Positions 19,379 to 28,017 are shown, counted from the stretch's first letter. The stretch is 64,000 nucleotides of DNA from Alteromonas lipotrueae (GCF_019249215.1 NZ_JAESDI010000014.1:1-64000); one strand, 5' to 3'. A program made the numbers and translations. Notes: generated by a model not told the origin, from the letters alone.

Positions 19379-20707
19379 ATGTCTGAAATGACACCTAGAG
19401 AAATTGTTCATGAGCTAGATCGACACATTATTGGTCAGCAAGATGCTAAACGTGCGGTATCAATTGCACTTCGAAACCGCTGGCGCCGTATGCAGCTTGA
19501 GCCTGATTTGCGCCAAGAAGTGACGCCTAAAAATATTCTTATGATTGGGCCAACCGGTGTGGGTAAAACTGAAATTGCCCGCCGTTTAGCAAAATTAGCG
19601 AATGCACCTTTCATAAAGGTTGAAGCGACAAAGTTCACCGAAGTCGGTTATGTGGGTAAAGAAGTAGAAACCATTATTCGCGACCTTGCTGACATTGCCG
19701 TGAAGATGACCAAAGAAACGGAAATGAAAAAGGTGAAATTCCGCGCTGAAGAAGCGGCGGAAGAACGTATTCTTGATGTGCTTATTCCACCCCCTGAAGA
19801 TGCATGGGGCAAGAAAGAAGACGTTGAAGATAGAGGCACTCGCCAAGCGTTCCGTAAAAAGCTTCGTCAAGGCGACTTAGACGACAAAGAAATTGAAATT
19901 GATGTGGCACTTCCACAAGTAGGCGTTGAAATTATGGCACCTCCTGGGATGGAAGAAATGACCAATCAGCTTCAAGGCATGTTTCAAAACTTGTCGGGTT
20001 CGCAAAAGAAAAAGAAGAAGCTAAAAATTAAAGATGCACTGAAAATGCTGGTGGAAGAAGAAGCCGCACGTTTGGTGAATCAGGAAGACTTAAAAGAAAA
20101 AGCGATTGAGTCGGTTGAGCAACACGGCATTGTGTTTGTTGATGAAATTGACAAAATTTGTAAGCGTGAAGGCAATACGTCAGGCGATGTATCGCGTGAA
20201 GGTGTGCAGCGTGACTTACTACCCTTGGTAGAAGGGTCAACGGTATCGACCAAGCACGGCATGGTGAAAACAGACCATATTTTGTTTATCGCCTCTGGTG
20301 CGTTCCAAATGAGCAAGCCGTCAGATCTTATTCCTGAGCTTCAAGGTCGTTTGCCTATTCGCGTTGAATTATCAGCCTTAGAAGTAGGTGACTTCAAACG
20401 TATTCTTACCGAGCCCAATGCGTCGCTTACCGAGCAATACAAAGCCCTTATGCTGACCGAGGGCGTAAATATCGATTTCGTAGAATCGGGAATTCAGCGT
20501 ATTGCTGAAGCTGCATGGCGTGTGAACGAACGTACTGAGAACATAGGTGCGCGCCGTTTACACACGGTACTTGAACGTTTAATGGAAGATATTTCGTTTG
20601 ATGCGTCAGAAAAAAGCGGTGAGTCTTTCGTGATTGACGAAGACTACGTAAACAGCCACTTAGAGTCGCTTGTAGAAAACGAAGATCTATCGCGCTTCAT
20701 TCTATAA
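19379..20707 (+). CDS. hslU: ATPase subunit HslU of the HslUV protease
   Basis: HslU is the AAA+ unfoldase that feeds substrates to HslV. I start at the ATG at 19379 ([20 protein letters not shown]), giving 442 residues against 443 in E. coli; the upstream ATG at 19340 lacks support. Walker [10 protein letters not shown] is near residues 56-64, the long I-domain inserted after it carries the charged [12 protein letters not shown] stretch, and Walker B is [10 protein letters not shown]. The C-terminal LSRFIL tail is what docks into HslV. A terminator follows. Confidence 0.97.
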   Translation: MSEMTPREIVHELDRHIIGQQDAKRAVSIALRNRWRRMQLEPDLRQEVTPKNILMIGPTGVGKTEIARRLAKLANAPFIKVEATKFTEVGYVGKEVETIIRDLADIAVKMTKETEMKKVKFRAEEAAEERILDVLIPPPEDAWGKKEDVEDRGTRQAFRKKLRQGDLDDKEIEIDVALPQVGVEIMAPPGMEEMTNQLQGMFQNLSGSQKKKKKLKIKDALKMLVEEEAARLVNQEDLKEKAIESVEQHGIVFVDEIDKICKREGNTSGDVSREGVQRDLLPLVEGSTVSTKHGMVKTDHILFIASGAFQMSKPSDLIPELQGRLPIRVELSALEVGDFKRILTEPNASLTEQYKALMLTEGVNIDFVESGIQRIAEAAWRVNERTENIGARRLHTVLERLMEDISFDASEKSGESFVIDEDYVNSHLESLVENEDLSRFIL

Positions 20708-20728
20708 AGCCCTAAGGCTAGTAACACA

Positions 20729-20761
20729 AAAGAGCGCATTTATTTAAATGCGCTCTTTTTT
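20729..20761. terminator. Terminator after hslU and after the ATP-grasp gene
   Basis: The stem AGAGCGCATTT / AAATGCGCTCT with an ATTT-type loop ends in T7 and is A-flanked on the left. It ends hslVU and, in the other direction, the RiPP operon whose last gene stops at 20761. Confidence 0.88.
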
Positions 20762-21678
20762 TATGTGGTTAATAATTTCACTAAACGGCCGGTAATATCA
20801 ACACCAGTCTCGTTTTCGACGAACAAGAAGAACGGGCAAGGGTTGGCTTCTAAGAAATAATATTCACCCTTGGTGTTTTTACGCCAATCGATAGCGCACC
20901 AATGCATGCCTAAGCCGGTACATATCTTTCGTGATAAATCCTGCATTGGTTTAGGAAGAGGGGTTAGCAAAGGACGTGCGTTTATATCTTCTCTGAAATC
21001 GAGATTGTGAGAGTCTATTTGTACACTGACTACTTCATCGCCAAGTACGTAACTTCGAATATTCGTCCCTTCAACAAATGCCTGAAAGGTGACAGGGCGC
21101 TCTTTTAACAAAGCCTGCACTAAGCCGCGAGTATCGTCCCCCTGTTGCACAAATTTCGCTGTTTCGCCGCCTTTAACGGGTTTATAGACCACCTCGCCTA
21201 TGTTCGCACAAAACTGTAAAGCTACATCACAAGCGTTACCTATGTAGGTATATGGCACCTTAGCGCCTAGCTTTTTTGCCATCCGCAGTTGAATTGGTTT
21301 GCAGTGATGGGCGCGGATGGCGTCAATACCATTAACCCACTTAGTTTCACTGAATAAAAACCAGCATAACAAGGTGCTGGCATATTCCTGATCTAACCAT
21401 TGTGAAGACACACTATCAGAGGCTTTCACAGAGGGGGGAATATATTGATGCCAATAGGCAGATGTGATGTCTGATAGAGGAATTCGAAACAGTCCGTTGC
21501 GGATAGGCTGGTTAAAATGTAACAGGCCATCATTAAAATCTGGGTCGTAGCTGAGTTGCCAGTGCTCACCAAAGTAGTTGGTATTAATAATATAGGGGTC
21601 GTTTTTATCGGCAATTAAGGCTTCAGCCACATGTACAATTTGCGGGTCGGCCTCGCTCCCTATTAATGCAATCTGCAT
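20761..21678 (-). CDS. MvdD-like ATP-grasp peptide ligase (graspetide-type)
   Basis: This 305-residue protein is an ATP-grasp ligase of the RimK/MvdD type that forms macrocyclic ester or amide links in microviridin and other graspetides. Visible motifs are QLRMAKKLGAKVPYTYIG (central domain), VVYKPVKGG near residues 162-170, FVEGTNIRSYVLGDEVVSVQID, CAIDWRKNTKGEYYFLEANP near 262-281 with the metal-binding Glu/Asn, and a closing VENETGVDI. It is the last gene of an operon with a double-glycine peptide directly upstream. AAGGAT precedes the start. It could instead make another peptide bond; the adjacent peptide makes that less likely. Confidence 0.85.
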   Translation of the reverse strand: MQIALIGSEADPQIVHVAEALIADKNDPYIINTNYFGEHWQLSYDPDFNDGLLHFNQPIRNGLFRIPLSDITSAYWHQYIPPSVKASDSVSSQWLDQEYASTLLCWFLFSETKWVNGIDAIRAHHCKPIQLRMAKKLGAKVPYTYIGNACDVALQFCANIGEVVYKPVKGGETAKFVQQGDDTRGLVQALLKERPVTFQAFVEGTNIRSYVLGDEVVSVQIDSHNLDFREDINARPLLTPLPKPMQDLSRKICTGLGMHWCAIDWRKNTKGEYYFLEANPCPFFLFVENETGVDITGRLVKLLTT

Positions 21679-21702
21679 TGAAATATCCTTTTTAAATGGT
21701 AA

Positions 21703-21725
21703 AAGGAGGACTGCTTAACCTCCTT
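21703..21725 (-). terminator. Intercistronic hairpin between precursor and ligase genes
   Basis: The arms AAGGAGG (21703-21709) and CCTCCTT (21719-21725) pair perfectly around a nine-base loop. On the transcribed minus strand the hairpin is followed by only four T, so it probably ends or stabilises part of the transcripts rather than all, giving more precursor than ligase. Confidence 0.6.
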
Positions 21726-21731
21726 AATCTG

Positions 21732-21944
21732 CTATGACAATAAATCGGGTAATTGTCCGCCGTCCTCACCAATGGCTAAGGTGATATAGACAGGTGGTTT
21801 AACAAAGCGAATGGGGTCTTTGTCTGCGCCTGCAGATACCCCAGACTTCCCGCCCGTCACTTGCAGCAACTCTTGGGTCTCAAGGTGAAGGCCAGAGCCG
21901 TTCTGTGTATTTTCTTGTGTATAGCTATGCGTGTTATGTTGCAT
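21732..21944 (-). CDS. Graspetide-like RiPP precursor peptide with double-glycine leader
   Basis: The 70-residue peptide has an acidic, Gln-rich leader ending LETQELLQVTGG (residues 21-32), the classic double-glycine signal cut by C39 peptidases. The predicted 38-residue core (33-70) contains DPIRFVKPPVY followed by ITLAIGEDGG. Thr55, Glu60 and Asp61 have the spacing of the second Thr and two acidic positions of the plesiocin TTxxxxEE motif; the first Thr is Ile54. A strong AAGGAGCG ribosome site precedes the ATG. It sits between the regulator and the ATP-grasp ligase. The real product and its ring are inferred. Confidence 0.82.
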   Translation of the reverse strand: MQHNTHSYTQENTQNGSGLHLETQELLQVTGGKSGVSAGADKDPIRFVKPPVYITLAIGEDGGQLPDLLS

Positions 21945-21992
21945 TTTTCGCTCCTTATATAAGCGTTTTAGTGTAGTTAAAAAGGCTAGCGG

Positions 21993-22304
21993 TTAGACCA
22001 ACCTTAGGGGGTGGTAAATGGATCGAAAGCAACTCGCGATGAGCGCAGTGCGGCTGCTTATTTTCAGTTTCTTGTAGATGTTGGCGCAGTGGAACTTAAC
22101 GGTGCGTTCGCTAATAAATAGCTCTGCTGCTATCGCTTTATTCGACAAGCCTTCCATGATCTTTCGCGCAACCTGAAGCTCGCGTTTAGACAGGGTGTCG
22201 ATAGGAAGGGCATTACTATTTAAGTTATCTACATGCTTAACGATTTGTTGACGCTCAATATCGGTGAGCAAGGGTGTAGATTCTCTAACTTCGGGCGTTA
22301 TCAT
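21993..22304 (-). CDS. Short LuxR-type HTH regulator of the RiPP operon
   Basis: The 103-residue protein is little more than a GerE/LuxR helix-turn-helix. The conserved sequence LSKRELQVARKIMEGLSNK (about 38-56) and ISERTVKFHCANIYKKL (about 64-80) are typical. There is no receiver or autoinducer domain, so no input is visible. The start overlaps the exporter stop by one base (TAATG), which couples their translation. It most likely regulates this operon, but no operator can be named. Confidence 0.85.
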   Translation of the reverse strand: MITPEVRESTPLLTDIERQQIVKHVDNLNSNALPIDTLSKRELQVARKIMEGLSNKAIAAELFISERTVKFHCANIYKKLKISSRTALIASCFRSIYHPLRLV

Positions 22305-24514
22305 TATGAATCTCCTAGTGGGGTATTATCATTTTCTTCTACTATTTCAGAAGCTGGGCAGTGCTGCAGAATGCCGTCTACCAACTGATAGACAGTATTT
22401 GCAAGGGCAATCGTTTGAGGGCGATGGGCCACCATGATGCGGGTAATATTGAGCGCCTTTAGATGTGTATTGATAACGTGCTCATTTTGAATGTCTAAAT
22501 GGCTACTCGCCTCATCAAGAAACAAGATATCTGGCTCTCTGTATAGCGCTCGCGCGAGAAGTAGCCGTTGTTTTTGACCACCACTTAAGCTACTTCCCAT
22601 ATCACCGACCAACGAGTGATATTGCATAGGCATGGCACAAATTTCGTCATGGATACAGGCCAATTGGGCGGCACGTATGACCTTTTCTTGATTTGGTATC
22701 TCATCAAAACAACTGATGTTTTCAGCCATAGAGCCACAAAGGCACATGTCTTCTTGCAATACAGAAGCAATGATCGGGGCATGATTTGATGAAATAGTAT
22801 TGTGACTAACCGTTCCTTCAAAAGGTGCATATAGGCCCATCAGACATTTAAGTAGGGTGCTCTTTCCACTGCCGCTTGCACCAACGATGGCAATTATCTC
22901 CCCTGCGGTAACTGATAAGTTGAGGTTTTCGAAAATACATTTACATCCCTCACCATAGCGATAACTGAGGTTGTGGGCCTTTAAGTGAATGACTGGAGTA
23001 TTTGAAGCGATGGCATGAGAAGAACCCACTGCTGATACTGATGCTACGCTTGAATAAGGGCTAGATTGTTTTGACAGCACCGTGGTTTCAGCAGGCTCCG
23101 TTAGAACAATATCGCTCAGGCGAGAAAAGTGTACGGCCAGCATTCGCAATTCGATAAATTTGGAAACTAACCCGTCTACTGCGGCAGTGAATTTTGTTTT
23201 GTAAGCGATGAAGGCAAGCATCATTCCTACCGTCAGCATATTATCCATCACCAAAGATGCCGCAATAAAGATCACAATGATGTTTTCAATACCAAATAAA
23301 ACTTGGTTTACCGCGTCGCTTCCAATATTGAGTTTTCCCAGACTAATATCTTTATTCAAAGTGGCGACTAACTTGTTTTGCCACTGACTATGGCGTTGGG
23401 ATTCTTGATGGTATACACGAATAGGCAGCATACCCCGAACGCTTTCCATAAAGTGACTTTGTTCAGTAGCGGCCAGTGCAATTTTCTCTGTTGTAAGCCG
23501 CTTAGTGACAGGTATTAACGCGATGCGGAAAAGTAAATATATTGCCACCACTAGCACCACACACAAGGTAAGTTTAACGGAGTAAAGGCCCATCACGACA
23601 AGCGTGATAATGGCCAATACGCCATCGAGAAATGCAGTCACAAGGCCCGTAGTGAGGAACTCACGAATATGTGCAAGGGAACCAAAGCGAGACACCACAT
23701 CGCCCACGTGCCTTTTGGCGAAAAAATCCAGCGGTAGCGAGAGTAAATGTTGAAAGACGGAAGCCGACATTTGAAGTTGAAGCCGGCTCGATACAGCCAG
23801 GATAAGAAAGCGACGCAACACACTAGTGAAGATGCTTATTACTAGCAAAAAAGTAAACCCAATGGCAAGCGCGGTTAACAATGCTTGATTCCCTTGCAAC
23901 AACACATCATCAACCACGGTTTGCACGTAATAAGGAGACGCTAAAGCAAAAAGTTGAAGTAGTGCAGATAGCGCCAGCAAGGTGGCTAAATTACGTTTAA
24001 ACCCTATCGTTCGAGTGAAGAAGTTTCTTAGCTTTAATAAAGGCTTTGCGGGGGGCGGCGAAAAATTGTCTTTAGGCGTAATTTCTAACGCTATTCCCGT
24101 TAGGTGTTTACTCGCCTCATCAAAGGTGAAGGTGCGTTTGCCAATACTAGGGTCGTGTATGGTTAATCGCTCTTGCTTTACCTTAGTCAGTACAACGAAA
24201 TGACGCATATCCCAATGTAGAATTGCTGGTAGGGTTAGTTGAGATAAATCCTGAGGCTCAATTTTTAGTGCACGACATTGAAATGCCATTTGCTGCGCAA
24301 TATCCATAATATCTTTAAGTGTGATACCACGAAGTGAAACGCTAATGTGCTGGCGAAGGTGGGTCATATCCCGTTTGTCGCCATAATACTGAGCCACCAT
24401 GCTGACGCAGGCCAAACCACATTCAGCGGCTTCAGTTTGAAGCACAACCGGCACTTTGTTTTTAGGTGATAAGGCGCTAAGTGCAGGTGAAGCAAACCCG
24501 TGAGTAATAGTCAT
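22304..24514 (-). CDS. C39-peptidase-containing ABC exporter (PCAT)
   Basis: The protein cleaves double-glycine leaders and exports the peptide. I start it at the ATG at 24514 (MTITHGFASP), giving 736 residues; the frame continues to 24559 inside hlyD. The C39 domain spans about 20-145 with Cys32 in AECGLAC, His105 in DMRHFVVL and Asp121 in HDPSIG. A six-helix membrane domain follows (about 170-450), then an ABC domain with Walker A GASGSGKST (about 545), signature LSGGQKQR (about 640) and Walker B FLDEASSHLD. The start is two bases after the hlyD stop. With the HlyD partner it should cross both membranes if a TolC is supplied elsewhere. Confidence 0.93.
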   Translation of the reverse strand: MTITHGFASPALSALSPKNKVPVVLQTEAAECGLACVSMVAQYYGDKRDMTHLRQHISVSLRGITLKDIMDIAQQMAFQCRALKIEPQDLSQLTLPAILHWDMRHFVVLTKVKQERLTIHDPSIGKRTFTFDEASKHLTGIALEITPKDNFSPPPAKPLLKLRNFFTRTIGFKRNLATLLALSALLQLFALASPYYVQTVVDDVLLQGNQALLTALAIGFTFLLVISIFTSVLRRFLILAVSSRLQLQMSASVFQHLLSLPLDFFAKRHVGDVVSRFGSLAHIREFLTTGLVTAFLDGVLAIITLVVMGLYSVKLTLCVVLVVAIYLLFRIALIPVTKRLTTEKIALAATEQSHFMESVRGMLPIRVYHQESQRHSQWQNKLVATLNKDISLGKLNIGSDAVNQVLFGIENIIVIFIAASLVMDNMLTVGMMLAFIAYKTKFTAAVDGLVSKFIELRMLAVHFSRLSDIVLTEPAETTVLSKQSSPYSSVASVSAVGSSHAIASNTPVIHLKAHNLSYRYGEGCKCIFENLNLSVTAGEIIAIVGASGSGKSTLLKCLMGLYAPFEGTVSHNTISSNHAPIIASVLQEDMCLCGSMAENISCFDEIPNQEKVIRAAQLACIHDEICAMPMQYHSLVGDMGSSLSGGQKQRLLLARALYREPDILFLDEASSHLDIQNEHVINTHLKALNITRIMVAHRPQTIALANTVYQLVDGILQHCPASEIVEENDNTPLGDS

Positions 24515-24516
24515 AA

Positions 24517-25767
24517 TTACAACCTTTTCGTGACGCTTAACAGCGGCTCTAAGATCCATTCCAGTAAGCTACGCTGGCTAAGTGCTACGTCTGCAGAAAA
24601 CGTCATTCCAGCTTTAAGCATTACCGGGTTTCCATAGGCAATAATGGCGTCGCTATTTACTCGAGCGGTAACCAAATAAGCGGGTTCGCTCACGGTTAAA
24701 GGCGCGTTCGCCCATTCACCAGGCAGTAAAATGGTTTCGGAAATGCTAATTATCTGTCCCTGTTGCAAACCAAACTTCTGATAAGGAAAGGCATCGTAGC
24801 GAATAGCGAGTTGTTGCCCTTTGGCGATGAATCCAGCGGCGCGCACAGGCACTAACAATCGTGCTTCTATAGGGGAATTTTCTGGAAGTAAGCTGAGTAG
24901 CGGTCTGTTTTGATCGACCATCAACCCAGCACTCGCCTGCAGACTTGAAACCACACCGTTCTGCGATGCATATAGAATGCGCTGCCGATCGCGATTTAAT
25001 GTCAGCAACTGCTGATTGATATCACTTAGTTGGTTTTCGTGTACGGTGCGCTCATTGGCTTGAATCTCGGGTAAACTGGCAATTTCATGTGTCAGCCGGC
25101 TTACTTCAGCTTCGCTTTTCAGGTTATTTCGCTCAGCTTGTTTCCATTGTTGCTGGCTACTTAAAAGCTCAAGCTTATAATTATCGAAATCTGCGTTACT
25201 TACATGGCCAGCATTGCGTAGCACCTCAAATGAGGTAAATTGACTGAACGCTAACTGCCACTGTTGATAAGAAATCGCTAAAATATGGCGTATTGATTCA
25301 GCGTCTTTTTGCGCGTGCTGAAGTTGTTTTAAAAGCTGCGTTTTGTCATTTTGGTGAATACCAATGCTGCGTGCCAACGCGTCGCTTATCCGCTGTTTTT
25401 TAGCAAGAAGCTCTTGTTGCAGTTTTAGCTCTACGGTTTCGCCTTGTGGCTGCTGAACCCCGTATTCAATCGACAATAATGGTTCGCCTCTTTTAACTTT
25501 TTGCCCCTCGTTTACATACACTTGTGATATGCGGCCTTTTCGGGCGTCGGCGTACAGTCTTAATACGCCGCGGGAGGGCTCTAGCCACCCTTCAACAGTG
25601 GCTTTACGAGCATAGCTACCCTGTGTGAGATATATCCCCACACCCACTATCCATAAAATTAGTATTGCCGTTATCCCCATATGGGATGGTCGAGGCGTCA
25701 TCAATAGATCGCCTTGAAATGGCGAGGTAGGCTGCATTGCCTGATGACGGAATAGTCCTTTTCTCAT
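24517..25767 (-). CDS. HlyD-family membrane fusion protein
   Basis: This periplasmic adaptor links the ABC exporter to an outer-membrane TolC-like channel. The 416-residue protein has one N-terminal membrane segment (about 31-50), a split lipoyl region (GRISQVYVNEGQKVKRGEPL, near 88-107) and a long helical hairpin (about 125-265). A beta-barrel region with a second lipoyl half (LYASQNGVVSSLQASAG) follows. It is the first gene of the five-gene operon, so the promoter should lie upstream of 25767. No TolC gene is in this window. Confidence 0.93.
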   Translation of the reverse strand: MRKGLFRHQAMQPTSPFQGDLLMTPRPSHMGITAILILWIVGVGIYLTQGSYARKATVEGWLEPSRGVLRLYADARKGRISQVYVNEGQKVKRGEPLLSIEYGVQQPQGETVELKLQQELLAKKQRISDALARSIGIHQNDKTQLLKQLQHAQKDAESIRHILAISYQQWQLAFSQFTSFEVLRNAGHVSNADFDNYKLELLSSQQQWKQAERNNLKSEAEVSRLTHEIASLPEIQANERTVHENQLSDINQQLLTLNRDRQRILYASQNGVVSSLQASAGLMVDQNRPLLSLLPENSPIEARLLVPVRAAGFIAKGQQLAIRYDAFPYQKFGLQQGQIISISETILLPGEWANAPLTVSEPAYLVTARVNSDAIIAYGNPVMLKAGMTFSADVALSQRSLLEWILEPLLSVTKRL

Positions 25768-26150
25768 AACAGTTCATCCCATGAAATTAAAAAAATGGTA
25801 TTCAGTTGCCATTTCCCTATGGACATAGCGCTTAATCAGCAATCGATGCTTTTTAAGCAGCGAAAACCTGAATACCGACAAGTGGTCTTGGGTAAAGCCT
25901 TGACGCTGTAAACGTTAGATGAAGGAGGCTCGGTATATCGAATAAGGCGAAGTCAGGGCGTTTGCCGCCCTTTATTCATAAGGTGTTGGCGCAAAATTTA
26001 ATGAAGTTTTGATGAAATGGCTCAAATTTAAATGTGGTTAAAAATTGATGGAAATGCAAAAGGTTAGTGATACTGTACAAAGGATGTACTATAAAAAAGT
26101 AGTGTACTTAATTCACGCAGTGGCTTAACCAAAACGGAATAGGAACTCAC
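25768..26150. other. Divergent promoter region, RiPP operon / HMG-CoA reductase
   Basis: This 383-base gap must hold the promoters for hlyD (-) and the reductase (+). A small GGGCG / CGCCC hairpin lies at 25956-25970. TATAAA-like and TGTAC-rich sequence occurs at about 26070-26110. No gene larger than about 15 codons with a ribosome site is seen, and no LuxR-type palindrome stands out. Confidence 0.5.
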
Positions 26151-27695
26151 ATGTTTGTACCAAGTATTTTACTCAAGCAGCTATATACTCACGGAAGCCT
26201 AACCAAAACTGACAACGGCATTTCCTTTGCACTAAAAAACCGTTTAAAAGATGCCACACTAAAGGAGCTTAAATGGATTTCATTTGATGGTGAGAAAGTT
26301 CCAAGCCATAAAATTTCTATTCAAAGCAGCAACGACAGTGGCATTAGTTTTGATGCGCTTAATAATAACGGCGGCATGCCGTTTTCATTACGACAAGTCA
26401 TTACCGTACACCTAGAACTGAATGAAGAAGTCAGCCCTGAAAAACGCAAAATAGGTATTTGTTTTTCAGCGTCTCCTTTTGGAAAGCTTAAGTTCGAAGT
26501 AGAAGATAATGTAACGTCACCAGCGAGTCGCAAGCTGCATATTCCCCGCGACGATCACGACGATTATGGCGATAAAATCATTAAGCAGCGTCAGTCATAC
26601 TTTGAAAGTTTTACTGGCGCCAAAATTGATCATGTGGGCAAGTACTCAGTCGATCCAGACAAATTAAAAGGGAATATTGAGCACTTTATTGGGGTGGCTC
26701 AGGTACCCATTGGCATTGCAGGGCCATTAACTATAAATGGCGAGCATGCTAAGGGTGAATTTGTTGTGCCATTGGCAACAACAGAAGGCACCTTGGTGGC
26801 GTCGTATAATAGGGGGATGAAGCTGCTTAATATGAGTGGTGGGGTAAAGGCTACGGTGGTAGATGATGCCATGCAGCGAGCTCCGGTTTTTATTTTTAGC
26901 GATGCCCGTGGTGCAAGAGATTTTGTTACTTGGGTAAACCAAAACATCAGCAAAATTCGCGAAGAGGCTGAAGCAACCTCGAGTATTGCCAAACTCACTT
27001 ATATTGACCACTTCTTATCAAACAAATTTGCGTTTTTGCGTTTCAACTATTTAACCGGTGATGCGGCAGGGCAAAACATGGTGGGGCGGGCTACTTTTGC
27101 GGCGTGCGGGTGGATTTTAGATAATTATGAAGGTGTTGAAAACTTCTACTTAGAGTCTAACTTTGCTACCGATAAAAAAGCCTCGCAAATAAATATTATG
27201 CGTACACGTGGTAAACGGGTAACCGCAGAGGCCACGATAAAGCGTGAGCATTTACTGCAAATTATGCGGGTAGAGCCTAAGCAAATTGACTATCACGGCA
27301 GGGTAGCAGGAGTAGGCTCGTTTCTATCTGGGGTGAACAATACGGGTTTACACTCGCCTAATGGTATTACCGCCATGTTTATTGCTACGGGGCAAGATGT
27401 TGCGAACGTAGCGGAATCATCGGCTGCTATTATGTATTCAGAGCTTACTGATGAGGGCGATTTGTATGTGTCTATCACCATTCCTTCGTTAATAGTGGCC
27501 ACCTATGGTGGTGGCACTGGAATGGGCACTCAGCGTGAGTGCTTAGAACTTATCGATTGCTATGGCAAAAACAAGGTGTATAAATTCGCCGAAATCGTTG
27601 CCTCGGTAGCCTTAGCGGGGGAAATATCGTTAGCCTCAGCCATTAGCTCATCAGATTGGGTGTCGTCTCACGAACAATATGGACGCAACCGCTGA
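26151..27695 (+). CDS. HMG-CoA reductase, class I-like, with an extra N-terminal domain
   Basis: HMG-CoA reductase makes mevalonate from HMG-CoA with NADPH. Residues 140-514 carry the catalytic features: VPIGIAGPL (185-193), TTEGTLVAS with Glu212, TDKKASQIN with Lys342/343, GQDVANV with Asp416, and C-terminal SHEQYGRNR with His507. The cofactor motif usually written DAMGMN is DAAGQN and GTVGGGT is ATYGGGT. The first 130 residues are a beta-rich domain with no match I recognise. It stands alone, and no other mevalonate gene is nearby. It has no signal or membrane anchor. The role in this organism is unclear. Confidence 0.9.
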   Translation: MFVPSILLKQLYTHGSLTKTDNGISFALKNRLKDATLKELKWISFDGEKVPSHKISIQSSNDSGISFDALNNNGGMPFSLRQVITVHLELNEEVSPEKRKIGICFSASPFGKLKFEVEDNVTSPASRKLHIPRDDHDDYGDKIIKQRQSYFESFTGAKIDHVGKYSVDPDKLKGNIEHFIGVAQVPIGIAGPLTINGEHAKGEFVVPLATTEGTLVASYNRGMKLLNMSGGVKATVVDDAMQRAPVFIFSDARGARDFVTWVNQNISKIREEAEATSSIAKLTYIDHFLSNKFAFLRFNYLTGDAAGQNMVGRATFAACGWILDNYEGVENFYLESNFATDKKASQINIMRTRGKRVTAEATIKREHLLQIMRVEPKQIDYHGRVAGVGSFLSGVNNTGLHSPNGITAMFIATGQDVANVAESSAAIMYSELTDEGDLYVSITIPSLIVATYGGGTGMGTQRECLELIDCYGKNKVYKFAEIVASVALAGEISLASAISSSDWVSSHEQYGRNR

Positions 27696-27707
27696 CGGGG
27701 ACAATAC

Positions 27708-27875
27708 GAAGTGTGGGGCACACAAACACAGGCACGCCGTAAATCCATCCCTGGAGGCTCCGCCCCGGCATCCCTGCCGGGGAGGGCCTGCTTATTGTGT
27801 GCCCCACACTTCTAATACAGACCTAGCTCCCAACAAACCTATCCATGGGGCTCTGCCACCGCATCCATGCGGTGG
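27708..27875. repeat. REP-like palindromic repeat pair inside a long inverted repeat
   Basis: An 18-bp perfect inverted repeat (GAAGTGTGGGGCACACAA at 27708-27725 and its complement at 27795-27812) encloses 69 bases. These contain TCCATCCCTGGA (27744-27755) and a hairpin CCCCGGCA / TGCCGGGG (27763-27782). A second unit outside it has CCATGG (27843-27848) and a hairpin CCACCGCA / TGCGGTGG (27856-27875). Both units share the layout small palindrome, GCTCnGCC, large palindrome, with different stem bases that keep pairing. This points to selection for structure. Confidence 0.8.
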
Positions 27876-27963
27876 AAGGTCTATCATGGTGCTTCCTACC
27901 CTCTTGGATAAATCTGCTGATGGCTTGAGGGAAATGTGGGACATAAGGTGAATCAGTAAGCAT

Positions 27964-27990
27964 AAAAAAGCCGGCGATTTACGCCGGCTT
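27964..27990 (-). terminator. Terminator of the propeller-amidohydrolase gene
   Basis: The stem AAGCCGGCG / CGCCGGCTT has loop ATTTA. The A-run on the left becomes a T-run on the minus strand, so it fits the gene ending at 28018. Confidence 0.8.
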
Positions 27991-28017
27991 GATAAGTGCT
28001 AGTAACTTACTAGATTA

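Noticed and set aside
24517..24559. Longer N-terminus of the C39 exporter (start at 24559)
   Set aside because: The ATG at 24514 gives the normal double-glycine exporter N-terminus and lies just after the hlyD stop; the added residues are inside hlyD.
26151..27695. HMG-CoA reductase as part of the RiPP operon
   Set aside because: It is on the opposite strand with its own promoter side; only shared regulation could link them, which the sequence does not show.
27679..27951. Open frame over the REP-like palindromes
   Set aside because: Its proline- and histidine-rich sequence is produced by the palindromes themselves, and it starts inside the reductase end.
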